DNA of 64,000 bases from Novosphingobium sp. (GCF_027486195.1 NZ_JAIXPP010000059.1:78653-142652); one strand, 5' to 3'. Shown: positions 10,637 to 19,483, counted from the stretch's first letter. A program made the numbers and translations. The notes: generated by a model from the sequence alone, not told the origin.

Positions 10637-12430
10637 ATGTCCCAGCCTGCCCGCACCATCCGGCGTCTGCCCGAAAACCTCGTCAATCGCATCGCCGCCG
10701 GCGAGGTGGTCGAGCGTCCGGCAAGTGCGCTCAAGGAGCTCGTCGAGAACGCCATCGATGCTGGTGCGAGCCAGATTGCGGTGCGTCTGGCCGAAGGCGG
10801 TCTCGCGCTCATCGAGGTGACGGACGACGGCTGCGGCATGCGCGCGGAGGAGATCGCGCTGGCGCTGGAGCGCCACGCCACCTCCAAGTTGCCCGATGAG
10901 GCGATCGAAATGGTCGCCACCCTCGGCTTCCGGGGCGAGGCGCTGCCCTCGATCGCCTCCGTTGCGCGGGTAACCATCGAAAGCCGCGCTGGAACGCATG
11001 GTGAAGCGTGGGCACGCGTGGTCGATCACGGCATGCTCGTCTCCGATGGCCCCGCCGCACTCCCGCCCGGCACCCGCGTCCGGGTCGAGGACCTGTTCGG
11101 CAAAGTCCCCGCCCGCCGCAAGTTCCTGCGCAGCCCGCGCGCCGAATGGGCCGCCAGCCTCGATGTGGTGCGCCGCCTTGCCCTCGCGCGGCCCGATATC
11201 GGCTTCACGCTGGAGCATGACGGCCGCCGCGCGCTGCAGGTCCAGCCGGGCGATACGCTCGCGGCGCGGACCGCCCAGCTCGTCGCGCGCGAACTGCATG
11301 ATAACGCCGTCGCGGTCGATCTGGTGCGCGGGCCGTTCCACCTCATGGGTGTTGCCGGGCTGCCGACCTACAACCGCGGCGTTGCCGATCACCAGTACCT
11401 CTTCGTCAATGGCCGCCCGGTGAAGGACAAGCTGCTGATCGGTGCGGTGCGCGGCGCCTATGCCGATATGCTCGCGCGGGATCGCCATGCCGTCCTCGCG
11501 CTGTTCCTCGAAGTCCCGCCCGAGGAAGTCGACGTCAACGTCCACCCCGCCAAGACCGAAGTGCGCTTCCGCGATCCGGCGCTGGTGCGCGGCATGATCG
11601 TCTCGGGCCTGAGGCAGGCGCTGATGACGGGTGACCGCCGCTCCGCGCAGGCGCCCGACGCTGCTGCCATGCGCGCCTGGCAGGCAGAGCCCATCGCACC
11701 CGCCATGCCGCCCCAGTCCAATCTGTTCTTCTCCTCGCAACCCGCCCCCCGCGTTTCCGAGGCGGGACAGGCCTGGCGCGGTTACGAGGCGGCGATGATG
11801 GCCCCCCCCGCCGCCCGCGCTGAGCCGGCGGTGGAGGCCGTCCCCAGCCATCCCCTCGGCGTCGCGCGCGGCCAGATCGCGGCGACCTATATCGTCGCCG
11901 AAGCGGAAGACGGCCTCGTCCTTGTCGATCAGCATGCCGCCCACGAACGCCTCGTGCTCGAACGGCTGCGCGCCGCAGGGGCAGGGGAGGGCACCGCGCC
12001 CGCGCAGGCGCTGCTTCTCCCCGAAGTGGTCGAACTCGATGAACCCTCGTGCGACCGGCTGGAGGAGGCCGCCACGGAACTCGCCGCCTATGGCCTTGCG
12101 CTCGAACGCTTCGGCCCCGCCGCGATGCTCGTGCGCGGCGTTCCCGCCGTGCTGAGGGGTGGTGATGTCCAGGCTCTGGTGCGCGATGTTGCCGATGATC
12201 TGGCGAAGAACGGCGCAGCGCTGCTGCTGGGCGAGAAGCGCGATCTCGTTTTGGCAACCATGGCCTGCCATGGTTCGGTAAGGGCCGGGCGCGTACTGAG
12301 CGTGGCGGAAATGAATGCCCTGCTGCGCGAAATGGAAGTGACGCCGCGTTCGGGACAGTGCAACCATGGCCGACCGACGTGGATCAAGCTGGCCCACGGC
12401 GATATCGAAAAGCTCTTCGGGAGGAAATGA
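10637..12430 (+). CDS. mutL: DNA mismatch repair protein MutL
   Basis: GHKL ATPase that links MutS mismatch recognition to strand incision. N-terminal motifs are present (ENAIDAGAS with the catalytic Glu near residue 37, DDGCGM near 63, GFRGEALPSI near 98). The linker is Ala/Pro-rich (about 335-400). The C-terminal domain carries DQHAAHERLVLE (about 430-441), the endonuclease motif of MutL proteins from bacteria without MutH, plus ACHGSVRAG and CNHGRPT metal-site motifs. It is therefore expected to nick DNA itself. 597 aa. Its stop overlaps the next gene's start. Confidence 0.97.
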   Translation: MSQPARTIRRLPENLVNRIAAGEVVERPASALKELVENAIDAGASQIAVRLAEGGLALIEVTDDGCGMRAEEIALALERHATSKLPDEAIEMVATLGFRGEALPSIASVARVTIESRAGTHGEAWARVVDHGMLVSDGPAALPPGTRVRVEDLFGKVPARRKFLRSPRAEWAASLDVVRRLALARPDIGFTLEHDGRRALQVQPGDTLAARTAQLVARELHDNAVAVDLVRGPFHLMGVAGLPTYNRGVADHQYLFVNGRPVKDKLLIGAVRGAYADMLARDRHAVLALFLEVPPEEVDVNVHPAKTEVRFRDPALVRGMIVSGLRQALMTGDRRSAQAPDAAAMRAWQAEPIAPAMPPQSNLFFSSQPAPRVSEAGQAWRGYEAAMMAPPAARAEPAVEAVPSHPLGVARGQIAATYIVAEAEDGLVLVDQHAAHERLVLERLRAAGAGEGTAPAQALLLPEVVELDEPSCDRLEEAATELAAYGLALERFGPAAMLVRGVPAVLRGGDVQALVRDVADDLAKNGAALLLGEKRDLVLATMACHGSVRAGRVLSVAEMNALLREMEVTPRSGQCNHGRPTWIKLAHGDIEKLFGRK

Positions 12431-12876
12431 TGCGGGGAATTGCTCTGGGCCTGGTGTTGCTGCTGGCCGCGTGCGGCTCGCCGCCGCCGCCTCCGCCGCC
12501 TGCCAGCACGGTCCAGCCCGAGCCGATCACATATCCCGATATCAAGGACAACGAACTCTACGGCGCCGGCTGCAACTTTGCCGCTGATGGCGGCGGCATG
12601 TCCGCGATCGTGCTGGCGCAGGAGAAGGAGGCGATCCTCAAGGTCAAGGGCAAGATCGTGCGCATCCCGGCCGACAAGAAGAGCCAGATCCTCCCCGAAA
12701 CCGCTCGCACGCGCTATATCGGTCCCGGCAATATCGTGATCCTCGCCCCGCTGCCCGGGGCCGAGCCGTCCGAGAACGGCGTGATCAGAAGCCTCGCCGC
12801 CAGCCTCACGATCATGGACCTGCAGGGCCGGATCCAGTTCTTCTCCAAGGGCCAGCTGCAGTGCAAGCCGATGTGA
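12427..12876 (+). CDS. Small lipoprotein of unknown function
   Basis: 149 aa with a short signal peptide and lipobox LAAC (Cys near residue 17), followed by a Pro-rich stretch (GSPPPPPPPAS). The globular part contains YPDIKDNELYGAGCNFAADG, a Lys-rich segment (KEAILKVKGKIVRIPADKK) and a C-terminal Cys. No named family was recognised. Two adjacent ATG codons overlap the mutL stop, with GGAGGAA just upstream, so it is coupled to mutL. An envelope role is inferred only from the lipobox. Confidence 0.8.
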   Translation: MMRGIALGLVLLLAACGSPPPPPPPASTVQPEPITYPDIKDNELYGAGCNFAADGGGMSAIVLAQEKEAILKVKGKIVRIPADKKSQILPETARTRYIGPGNIVILAPLPGAEPSENGVIRSLAASLTIMDLQGRIQFFSKGQLQCKPM

Positions 12877-12888
12877 GGGCTGCGGTGT

Positions 12889-13650
12889 TTAGTCGATCAT
12901 CGCTTCCACTGTATCGTGCGGATAGAGGATGAACTCGCGGTAGATCTTGAAATGCGCGGTGTCTTCGAGCGCGATTGGCCTCAGGCCGAAGCGTTCGATC
13001 TGCCACAGGTCTGCATCGGGCAGCGCCATCAGGATGGGCGAGTGCGTCGCCATGATGATCTGGCAGCTTTCCTCGCGCTGCAATTGCCGCAGCAGCTTGA
13101 GGAATTCGAACTGCTTGGCGGGTGACAGCGCAGATTCGGGCTCGTCGAGGATGTACAGGCCCTGCTCGGTCAGCCGCTCTTCAAAGAAGCTCAGGAATCC
13201 TTCGCCATGCGATGCGCGCAGGAAACCGGCGCGTGTGGAGCCTGCCTCGTCGAGGTAGCGCGCCACCGAAAAGAACGTCTCGGCGCGAAAGAACCAGCCC
13301 CGCCGCACTTGCGGCAGCCACGCCGCCTTGAGCAACTGCCCAAGCCGCGCGCCATCCTCGCCCGAAGCCGCCGATGGCCCGACCGCGCGCATGCCCGATG
13401 CGCCGCCGCCCTCGCTGAAACCTGCCATGGTGGCGATGGCCTCGAGCAATGTTGATTTGCCCGAACCGTTCTCACCCACGATGATCGTGACGGACTTGTC
13501 GAACGCGAGGTCAAACGCGCCGCGGTGCAGGAGCGGCAGCGAGAGCGGATAGTTGTCCCAGTGGAGCCCGTCGCCATCGGCCTCGCCTGGCAGCCATACG
13601 CGCTTGAGATAGGGCGGGGGCAGGCGGGTGGGGCGCGATTTCCGGCTCAT
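12889..13650 (-). CDS. SMC/ABC-like AAA ATPase (DUF-type, OLD-like fold)
   Basis: 253 aa single-domain ATPase. Walker A GENGSGKSTLLEAIA (about 53-67), ABC-like signature region, and Walker B LYILDEPESALSP (about 170-182) with a switch His in IIMATHSPILMALP. These features match the stand-alone 'AAA family ATPase' proteins related to ABC/SMC heads and RecF-like ATPases found in many bacteria; substrate unknown. The start MSRKSRPTRLPPP was chosen because GAGGA lies 7 bp upstream. It is convergent with the lipoprotein gene and last in a minus-strand group led by ychF. Confidence 0.85.
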   Translation of the reverse strand: MSRKSRPTRLPPPYLKRVWLPGEADGDGLHWDNYPLSLPLLHRGAFDLAFDKSVTIIVGENGSGKSTLLEAIATMAGFSEGGGASGMRAVGPSAASGEDGARLGQLLKAAWLPQVRRGWFFRAETFFSVARYLDEAGSTRAGFLRASHGEGFLSFFEERLTEQGLYILDEPESALSPAKQFEFLKLLRQLQREESCQIIMATHSPILMALPDADLWQIERFGLRPIALEDTAHFKIYREFILYPHDTVEAMID

Positions 13651-13790
13651 CGGGTCCTCAGGCGGGCGACGCACCGAATGTCGCACGCCTTGCGCGGGGC
13701 GTCACGTCCTCTCCGCACCGATCCGGATTGTCTCGCCTGATGCGTTCAGAACCCGCATGGCTACCACTCCGGTTCCATTGATAGCCTCTG

Positions 13791-14213
13791 CTAAAGCAGG
13801 CGCCCCATGCTGATGTGCTCTTCCACGGTGAAGCCCAGCCCCTTGTAGAACGCGATCACCGCGGCGTTGGTGCTGCGCACTTGCAGGTTGATCTTGCAGC
13901 AGCCCAGCCGGCGCAAGGCCGCTTCGGCGGTCTGCACCAGCGCCGTGCCGATCCCGCGCCGCTTGGCATCCTGCCCCACGGCGACGGAATAGAGCCAGCC
14001 CCGGTGGCCATCGTATCCCGCCATGATCGAGCCGACGACACGGCCCTGATCCACCGCGACGAACAGCAGGTCGTCGTTCATCGCGAGCTTGGCCGGGACG
14101 GAGACGTCGGCGCGGTTGCGCGGCGGATCGTTCGGGAAGGCTTCCCGCCAGAGCGCATCGAGTCCATTGAAATCCGACGCCGCGTAGGGCCGGATTTCCA
14201 CGTCCGCGCTCAA
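13791..14213 (-). CDS. GNAT-family N-acetyltransferase
   Basis: 140 aa, one GNAT domain. Seen: N-terminal IRPYAASDFNGLDALW, core strand LYSVAVGQDAKRRGIGTALV (acetyl-CoA pyrophosphate loop RRGIGTA) and the C-terminal INLQVRSTNAAVIAFYKGLGF. The pattern is close to the YpeA/RimI-like group, but the acceptor (small molecule or protein N-terminus) cannot be told. Its start overlaps the stop of the MaoC-like gene by 4 bp, so the two are translationally coupled. 140 bp separate it from the ATPase gene downstream. Confidence 0.9.
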   Translation of the reverse strand: MSADVEIRPYAASDFNGLDALWREAFPNDPPRNRADVSVPAKLAMNDDLLFVAVDQGRVVGSIMAGYDGHRGWLYSVAVGQDAKRRGIGTALVQTAEAALRRLGCCKINLQVRSTNAAVIAFYKGLGFTVEEHISMGRLL

Positions 14214-14668
14214 TCCGTCCCCGCGGGATCGCGCGTCGCCACCAGGCCCAGCGCCTTGAAGCTCATCACCAGTTCGTCGTTCTGGTTGAAGACGCGCGTC
14301 TCGCCCTTGATGATGCCCATTTCCGGCCGCGTCTTGCTGCGGCGCTTTTCGAGCAGCGTGTTCTCGCAGCGCAGCGTGTCGCCGGGGTAGACGGGCTTGA
14401 TCCAGCGCAGTTCGTCGACGCCGGGGGAGCCTAGCCCCGCCTGCTTGTTGTTCAGCAGGTTCGCCACCGTCATCGACATCGTCATGGCGGCGGTGTGCCA
14501 GCCGCTGGCCGAAAGGCGGCCGAAGTGCGTCGCCGCTGCCGCATCGTCATCGAGGTGGAAGGCCTGCGGATCGTATTTCCGCGCGAACTCCATCACTTCC
14601 TCGCGGGTCACTTCGTAGTGGCCGAACCTGGTCACTTTGCCGACCACCAGATCTTCGTAGTATTGCAT
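14210..14668 (-). CDS. MaoC-family (R)-specific enoyl-CoA hydratase-like protein
   Basis: 152-aa hot-dog fold protein. It starts MQYYEDLVVGKVTRFGHYEV and carries the MaoC hydratase signature around YDPQAFHLDDDAAAATHFG followed by GLSASGWHTAA-like sequence, in which the Asp/His pair is catalytic in the family. Predicted to hydrate trans-2-enoyl-CoA or a related thioester. It sits between ychF (12 bp upstream) and the GNAT gene (4-bp overlap). Substrate is not determined. Confidence 0.9.
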   Translation of the reverse strand: MQYYEDLVVGKVTRFGHYEVTREEVMEFARKYDPQAFHLDDDAAAATHFGRLSASGWHTAAMTMSMTVANLLNNKQAGLGSPGVDELRWIKPVYPGDTLRCENTLLEKRRSKTRPEMGIIKGETRVFNQNDELVMSFKALGLVATRDPAGTD

Positions 14669-14680
14669 CAGATCAATACC

Positions 14681-15781
14681 TTATACATTGAACTTGAAGT
14701 GCATCACGTCGCCGTCGCGCACCACGTATTCCTTGCCTTCCTGCCGCAGCTTGCCCGCATCGCGCGCCGCCGCTTCACCGCCCAGCGTGACGAAATCCTC
14801 GTAGGCGATGGTTTCGGCGCGGATGAAGCCGCGCTGCATGTCGGAATGGATCTCGCCCGCCGCCTCGGGCGCCTTGGCCCCGGCGTGGACCGTCCATGCC
14901 CGCGCTTCCTTGGGGCCGACGGTGAAGAAGGTGAGGAGATGGAGCAGCTCGTAGCCCGAGCGGATGATTTTCGCGAGGCCGGCTTCCTCCAGCCCCAGCG
15001 CGCTGAGGAATTCGGCGCGGTCCTCCACCGGCATTGTCACGATATCGGCCTCGATCGCGGCGGAGACGATCACGGCGTTGGCCCCTTCCGCCTTTGCCTT
15101 TGCGAACACGCGCGCGGAGAAATCGTTGCCGGTGCCGGCGGCTTCCTCCTCCACATTGCAGACGTAGAGCACCGGCTTGGCGGTGATCAGCTGCGCCTGC
15201 GCAAAGACGCGCGCTTCCTCGTCGTCCTTCGGCACGGTCAGCCGCGCGGGCTTGCCTTCGCGCAGCAGATCGAGCGCCTGGCCCAGCACCGATGCAGTGA
15301 TCTTCGCTTCCTTGTCGCCCTGCGCGGCCTTCTTCTGCGCGGCGGGCACGCGCTTTTCCAGGCTTTCGAGGTCAGACAGCATGAGTTCGGTCTCTACCGT
15401 CTCGGCATCCGAGATCGGATCGATCTTGTTGTCGACGTGCTGGATATCGACGTTTTCGAAACACCGCAGCACATGGACGATCGCATCCACCTCGCGGATA
15501 TTGCCGAGGAACTGGTTGCCGAGCCCTTCGCCCTTCGATGCCCCGCGCACGAGGCCGGCAATATCGACGAAGCCCAGCTGCGTCGGGATGATCTTCTGGC
15601 TGCCCGCGATCCGCGCCAGCTCGTCGAGCCGCAGATCGGGCACGCCGACATTGCCGATATTGGGCTCGATCGTGCAGAACGGATAGTTAGCCGCCTGCGC
15701 CGCCTGCGTCTCGGTCAGCGCATTGAACAACGTCGACTTGCCCACGTTCGGCAGCCCGACAATCCCGCAGCGAAAACCCAT
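14681..15781 (-). CDS. ychF: Redox-regulated ATPase YchF (Ola1/Obg-like)
   Basis: Translation-factor-class P-loop protein that hydrolyses ATP rather than GTP and associates with ribosomes. G1 GLPNVGKS at residues 9-16; switch region NYPFCTIEPNIG; G3 DIAGLVRGASKGEGLGNQF; a coiled-coil middle; C-terminal TGS domain (FFTVGPKEARAW). The fourth motif reads YVCNVEE in place of NKxD, as usual for YchF and the reason it prefers ATP. 366 aa, normal. First gene of the minus-strand group; divergent from the MBL-fold hydrolase. Confidence 0.97.
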   Translation of the reverse strand: MGFRCGIVGLPNVGKSTLFNALTETQAAQAANYPFCTIEPNIGNVGVPDLRLDELARIAGSQKIIPTQLGFVDIAGLVRGASKGEGLGNQFLGNIREVDAIVHVLRCFENVDIQHVDNKIDPISDAETVETELMLSDLESLEKRVPAAQKKAAQGDKEAKITASVLGQALDLLREGKPARLTVPKDDEEARVFAQAQLITAKPVLYVCNVEEEAAGTGNDFSARVFAKAKAEGANAVIVSAAIEADIVTMPVEDRAEFLSALGLEEAGLAKIIRSGYELLHLLTFFTVGPKEARAWTVHAGAKAPEAAGEIHSDMQRGFIRAETIAYEDFVTLGGEAAARDAGKLRQEGKEYVVRDGDVMHFKFNV

Positions 15782-15881
15782 GACGTGTTCCTTGTCTGGT
15801 GCAGCAGGCGAATGGCTTGCCCGCTGCCGTGAAGCGCGCGATGGTATCGCGCGGCGACAAGGTCAAGGGGGCGCGGGCGAT

Positions 15882-16862
15882 ATGAAGCAGTGGATAGCAT
15901 GGCTGATGCTTTTGCTGGCGGCCTTTACTAGCACCGCCGCGCACGCCGCCGACGGCGCGCCGCATCAGGCACAGGCGGTCAAGGTGACCACACTCTCGAC
16001 CATGCTGACCGATTACGGCACGCTGGGCGAGTGGGGCTTTGCCGCTCTGGTCGAGGTCGATGGACGGCGCATCCTGTTCGATACCGGCGCCAATCCGGAT
16101 ACCGTGCTGAAGAATGCCGAAGCGCTCAAGATCGATCTTTCGAGCGTGGAAGAGGTGGTCATCTCGCACTTCCACGATGATCATACCGGCGGCTTGCTGA
16201 CCTTGCGCAAGGCGCTGATGCAGAAGAATCCGGCGGCGCTTTCCCACCTCTACGTAGGTGAGGGCATCTTTGCGCCGCGCTATGGCAAGGACGGGCAAAG
16301 CGGCACCGAGAACGACTTTCCCGCGCTCGCCAAGGCTTATCTCGATACCGGCGGGCGAATCCAGCAGCTCTCGGGACCGGCCGAGATCGCGAGCGGCATA
16401 TGGCTGACCGGCCCGGTGCCGCGCGGCCATGACGAGACCAACTGGAACCCCGGCCTCACCGTGAAGACGGGCGGGCAACTCGTGCCCGATACGCTGCGCG
16501 AGGATACCTCGCTGGTCATCGCGACGGCAAGCGGCGTGGTGATCGTCACCGGCTGCGGGCATGCCGGGATCATGAACATCGCTGATGCCGCGCAGACGAT
16601 CACCGGCGATGCGCGGCTTCATGCCGTGATCGGCGGCATCCACCTGTTTGCCAAGCCCGATGCGGTGCTGATCGCCACCGCCGGCCGTCTCAAGGGCCTT
16701 GCCTATCTGCTCGGGGCACATTGCACCGGTATCGAGGCCACGGTGCGGCTGCGCGAACTGCTCGCGCTCGATCGGCGGACTGCGGTGATCGCAGCGGTCG
16801 GTTCCAGCTTCACGCTCGGAAAGGGCATTGCCGCCGGGCAGATCGCCGGTTGGACCGGATAG
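15882..16862 (+). CDS. Secreted MBL-fold metallo-hydrolase (COG1237-like)
   Basis: 326 aa with a clear signal peptide (MKQWIAWLMLLLAAFTSTAAHA). The metallo-beta-lactamase motif HFHDDHTGG is at about 96-104. It keeps the MBL core (ILFDTGANPDTVLKNA, VVIVTGCGHAGIMNI with a metal His, VIGGIHLF). These features fit the COG1237 group named after 7,8-dihydropterin-6-yl-methyl-4-(beta-D-ribofuranosyl)aminobenzene-5'-phosphate synthase; a periplasmic member is unlikely to make a methanogen cofactor, so only 'metal-dependent hydrolase' is safe. It stands alone, 100 bp before the first TPR gene. Confidence 0.88.
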   Translation: MKQWIAWLMLLLAAFTSTAAHAADGAPHQAQAVKVTTLSTMLTDYGTLGEWGFAALVEVDGRRILFDTGANPDTVLKNAEALKIDLSSVEEVVISHFHDDHTGGLLTLRKALMQKNPAALSHLYVGEGIFAPRYGKDGQSGTENDFPALAKAYLDTGGRIQQLSGPAEIASGIWLTGPVPRGHDETNWNPGLTVKTGGQLVPDTLREDTSLVIATASGVVIVTGCGHAGIMNIADAAQTITGDARLHAVIGGIHLFAKPDAVLIATAGRLKGLAYLLGAHCTGIEATVRLRELLALDRRTAVIAAVGSSFTLGKGIAAGQIAGWTG

Positions 16863-16874
16863 ATTCACGCCTCC

Positions 16875-16906
16875 TTCACCAAAATTTCAAGGATTGGCGC
16901 TTAGGT
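16875..16906 (+). promoter_or_regulatory. Motif shared with the second TPR gene (copy 1)
   Basis: Blocks TTCACC, AAA, TTCA, GG and GCTTAGGT occur in this order before both TPR lipoprotein genes; here a 7-base insertion precedes GCTTAGGT. The last base lies 56 bp before the TPR1 start. The chance of a 20-base-plus gapped match between two short intergenic regions is low, but the factor is unknown. Confidence 0.45.
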
Positions 16907-16962
16907 CCGTTCTGAATGTATGGCCGCGTGCCTGACCCGCAGGCGCAGAAGGAACGCACCTG

Positions 16963-18507
16963 ATGAACCGGATTGCCCCGCCGACGCTTGCCCCGTCGAC
17001 GCTTGCACTGTCGGTGCTTGCGCTTGCCCTCGCAGCGGGAGGATGCAGTCCCGATCCCAAAGCGCTCGCGGACAAGGCGCGCGCCGAATTTGCCGCGAAT
17101 CAGTATCTGGCGGCGCAGACCGACCTTGCCGCTGCGCTAGCGGCCAATCCGGGCGATGCGGGGCTGATCGAACTGCAGGCGCGCAACGCGCTGGCGATGG
17201 GGGACGGCATCGCGGCGGGGGCGAGCCTCGAAAGGCTGGGGAGCCTTCGCAAGCCCGCCGATTTCCATCGGCTGCTCGCCGAAGCTGCACTCCTGCGCGG
17301 GCAGGCGCAGGATGCGCTCGCCGCGCTGGGTGATGACAAGTCCGCCGCCGGGCAGCGGCTGCGCGGCCTCGCGCTGCTCGCGCAGGGCGACAAGCCCGGC
17401 GCCCTCGCAGCCTTTCAGGCCGGTCTTGCGGCCGAACCGCGCAACGCGCCGCTGCTCGCCAGCCTTTCGCGCCTGAAGTTGCTGGAAGGCGATACGGCAG
17501 AGGCTCGCCGCCTTGCCGATTCTGCGCTGGCCGCGGATGGCAATCTGCTTGATGCCCTGCTCGTCGATGCCCAGGTCGCGACCGCCGAAGGCCGACTCGG
17601 CAATGCGCTGGCCTCTTATGCCAAAGCCGGCAAAGGCTATCCGGGCAATCTCCCCGCGCTTACCGGGCAGGCCGGCATTCTGGGCGATCTCGGGCGGACG
17701 GACGAATTGGCCGCGCTGCTGTCGGCCTTCCAGGGCCAGAGCACTGACGGCACGCTGGCCTATCTGAAGGCGCGTCTTGCCTCGGCGAAGGGCGACTGGA
17801 ACGCCGCGCGCGACATTCTCCAGGCCAACGAGGACAAGCTCAAGGACCGCGATGACGCCAATGTGCTTTATGCGCAGGCGCTCACGCAGATCGGCCAGCC
17901 CGAACAGGCCCGCGCCCGCCTCGCGCCGATGCTCGCCCGCCACCCCGAGAGTGTCGTTCTGCGGCGCGAACTGGGCAAGGCGCAGCTTGCAGGCAACGAT
18001 GCGGCCGGCGCGGTACAGACGCTGATGCCTTTCGCGCAGAGCAAGTCTGCCGCGCCCGATGACCTGCGCCTCCTTGCGAAGGCAGCCGAGGCGGCTGGCG
18101 ATCCCAATGCGGCCTTCTTTGCAGCGCGGGCGCGCTATCCCTCGCCGCAATCGCTGGGGCAGGCGCTGAGTGCGGCCGATACGGCGATGAAGGCGAGCAA
18201 CTGGGGCAATGCGATCCTCGCCTACGATCAAATCCTTGCGCTGACCGACGGGCGCAGCGCGCTGGTGCTCAACAACATGGCCTGGGCGCAGGCGCAGGTC
18301 GGCAATACCGATAAGGCGCTGCAGTTCGCCCAGCGCGCCATCCAGGTCGCGCCAGAAGATCCCTCGGTCATGGATACGCTCGGCTGGCTGCTGTTCCAGA
18401 GCGGCAGCAACAAGAACCGTGCGCTCGATCTGCTGCGCCGCGCCGCGCAGAAGGCGCCGCAGAACCAGACGATCGCCAAGCACCTCGCGCAAGCGCAGGG
18501 CGGCTGA
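16963..18507 (+). CDS. TPR lipoprotein, PrsT-like (1)
   Basis: 514 aa, signal peptide with lipobox AAGGC (Cys near residue 28), then TPR-type helical repeats to the end. The N-terminal KARAEFAANQYLAAQTDL and C-terminal LNNMAWAQAQVGNTDKAL and DTLGWLLFQSG resemble PrsT, the TPR protein of PEP-CTERM/exosortase systems, although PrsT is usually about 900 aa. A GAAGGAA ribosome site precedes the ATG. It is convergent with a PEP-CTERM gene and shares an upstream motif with the second TPR gene. Likely an outer-membrane or periplasmic scaffold; that role is inference. Confidence 0.82.
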   Translation: MNRIAPPTLAPSTLALSVLALALAAGGCSPDPKALADKARAEFAANQYLAAQTDLAAALAANPGDAGLIELQARNALAMGDGIAAGASLERLGSLRKPADFHRLLAEAALLRGQAQDALAALGDDKSAAGQRLRGLALLAQGDKPGALAAFQAGLAAEPRNAPLLASLSRLKLLEGDTAEARRLADSALAADGNLLDALLVDAQVATAEGRLGNALASYAKAGKGYPGNLPALTGQAGILGDLGRTDELAALLSAFQGQSTDGTLAYLKARLASAKGDWNAARDILQANEDKLKDRDDANVLYAQALTQIGQPEQARARLAPMLARHPESVVLRRELGKAQLAGNDAAGAVQTLMPFAQSKSAAPDDLRLLAKAAEAAGDPNAAFFAARARYPSPQSLGQALSAADTAMKASNWGNAILAYDQILALTDGRSALVLNNMAWAQAQVGNTDKALQFAQRAIQVAPEDPSVMDTLGWLLFQSGSNKNRALDLLRRAAQKAPQNQTIAKHLAQAQGG

Positions 18508-18520
18508 ACCGCACGCGCAA

Positions 18521-18550
18521 AAGGGCCCCGACCGCGTGGTCAGGGCCCTT
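18521..18550. terminator. Bidirectional hairpin terminator
   Basis: AAGGGCCCCGACC and GGTCAGGGCCCTT pair around a GCGT loop, with one internal mismatch. It lies between the convergent TPR1 (plus) and PEP-CTERM 1 (minus) genes. The stem flanks are A- and T-containing on both sides, suiting both directions. Confidence 0.8.
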
Positions 18551-18581
18551 CCGCTTGTGTGGGGCTCAGGAAATCGCGGGA

Positions 18582-19334
18582 TCAGGCTGCGGCGAATCGC
18601 ACCTGCGCGACCTGACGACGACGGCGTGCCAGCGCGAGGCCAATGATGCCCGCGCCGAACAGGCCCAGCATGCCCGGCTCAGGCACCGGCGTACCGCCCG
18701 TCGAGGTGCTGCCACCGCTGGTCGTGCTGCCGCCGCTGGTGCTGCTGGTGATCGTGCCCGCGCCGCTGGCCGAGGTGATGCCCGGCACGCCGGTGATCGA
18801 CTGGTAGCGCACGTAGAAGTCGCTCAGCGTCAGAGCGGAAACCGGCGAGGCGAAGCTCAGCGTGAAGCTGCCGGTGCCGCTCTGGCCTGCGGTGAGGCCG
18901 CCGCTGCCGCCGCCCGCGCAGGCGCCCGTCGAAGCATCCTTGAAGCAGACGTCGACGGTGCCGATGCCGTTGGGATAGTTCGAGTTGAGCTGGGTGTAGC
19001 TGTAGGCACCGGTCGAAGCAGCGCCCGAGATCGTCGGATCGGTGTTGAACGCGAAGCTCGAGATGCGCGAATCGGTCACCGGCGCGGAGGTGGTGTTCGC
19101 GACCGAATAGTCGAAGGTGTAGTCATTGCCCGAAACGCCGGTGAGCGTGAACGTGGTCGAACCGGTCAGGCCGTTGATCGACGCGCCGCCAGACCCCGAA
19201 TAGCCGTTATAATCGAGCGTGATCGCCTTGCCGATGTCGGCCGCATTGAACAGCATCGAGTCTGCCAGCGCCGGGGACGCGACGGTCAGGGATGCCGCGA
19301 TCGCGAGTGATGCGAACTTGAAATACTTGGTCAT
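18582..19334 (-). CDS. PEP-CTERM sorting-domain protein 1 (cistern-like)
   Basis: Exported surface protein of 250 aa. It has a signal peptide (to ALA near residue 24) and a beta-rich middle beginning LFNAADIGKAITLDYNGYSG that resembles the 'cistern' group of PEP-CTERM proteins. Two Cys (VDVCFKD, GACAGG) may form a disulfide. Then come a Ser/Thr/Gly linker and the sorting signal VPEPG (about 217-221), a hydrophobic helix and RRRR. Exosortase should cut in this tail and hand the protein to the envelope or exopolysaccharide. About ten residues follow the Arg cluster, which is unusual. A sigma-54 box lies 45 bp upstream of the start. Confidence 0.9.
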   Translation of the reverse strand: MTKYFKFASLAIAASLTVASPALADSMLFNAADIGKAITLDYNGYSGSGGASINGLTGSTTFTLTGVSGNDYTFDYSVANTTSAPVTDSRISSFAFNTDPTISGAASTGAYSYTQLNSNYPNGIGTVDVCFKDASTGACAGGGSGGLTAGQSGTGSFTLSFASPVSALTLSDFYVRYQSITGVPGITSASGAGTITSSTSGGSTTSGGSTSTGGTPVPEPGMLGLFGAGIIGLALARRRRQVAQVRFAAA

Positions 19335-19348
19335 GGCCCTGCCCCTGA

Positions 19349-19363
19349 GTGGTTAAATTCTGA
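19349..19363 (-). promoter_or_regulatory. Leader motif shared by the two PEP-CTERM genes (copy 1)
   Basis: Minus-strand TCAGAATTTAACCAC between the sigma-54 box and the start codon. The other PEP-CTERM gene has TCAGGGTTTAACCAC in the same place; 13 of 15 bases are identical. It may act in the mRNA leader or as a DNA site near the transcription start. Confidence 0.45.
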
Positions 19364-19378
19364 TCCCACGCATCTTAC

Positions 19379-19393
19379 GCAAACACCATGCCA
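19379..19393 (-). promoter_or_regulatory. Sigma-54 (RpoN) promoter of PEP-CTERM gene 1
   Basis: Minus-strand TGGCATGGTGTTTGC matches the -24/-12 consensus TGGCACG-N4-TTGC at 10 of 11 defined positions, with the required GG-N10-GC spacing. The -12 GC ends 45 bp before the ATG, giving a leader of about 33 nt. PEP-CTERM genes in other proteobacteria are known to be under RpoN with the PrsK/PrsR pair. Confidence 0.8.
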
Positions 19394-19408
19394 GTGGCGT
19401 AAATCCAC

Positions 19409-19423
19409 CATTTCGGATGATTA
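19409..19423 (-). promoter_or_regulatory. Possible activator site upstream of sigma-54 box (copy 1)
   Basis: Plus-strand CATTTCGGATGATTA, 15 bp beyond the -24 element. The second PEP-CTERM promoter has CATTTCTGCCGATTA; both fit CATTTC-N4-GATTA. A GTGG-N7-CCAC inverted repeat (19394-19408) lies between it and the box. Could be a PrsR-type enhancer-binding site, though it is close to the promoter for that. Confidence 0.35.
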
Positions 19424-19483
19424 ACGATACTCCGCTTGTAAACCATTCCGACGGTTTGCCGCGCGGCTAGGCGCGCGCGCTTT

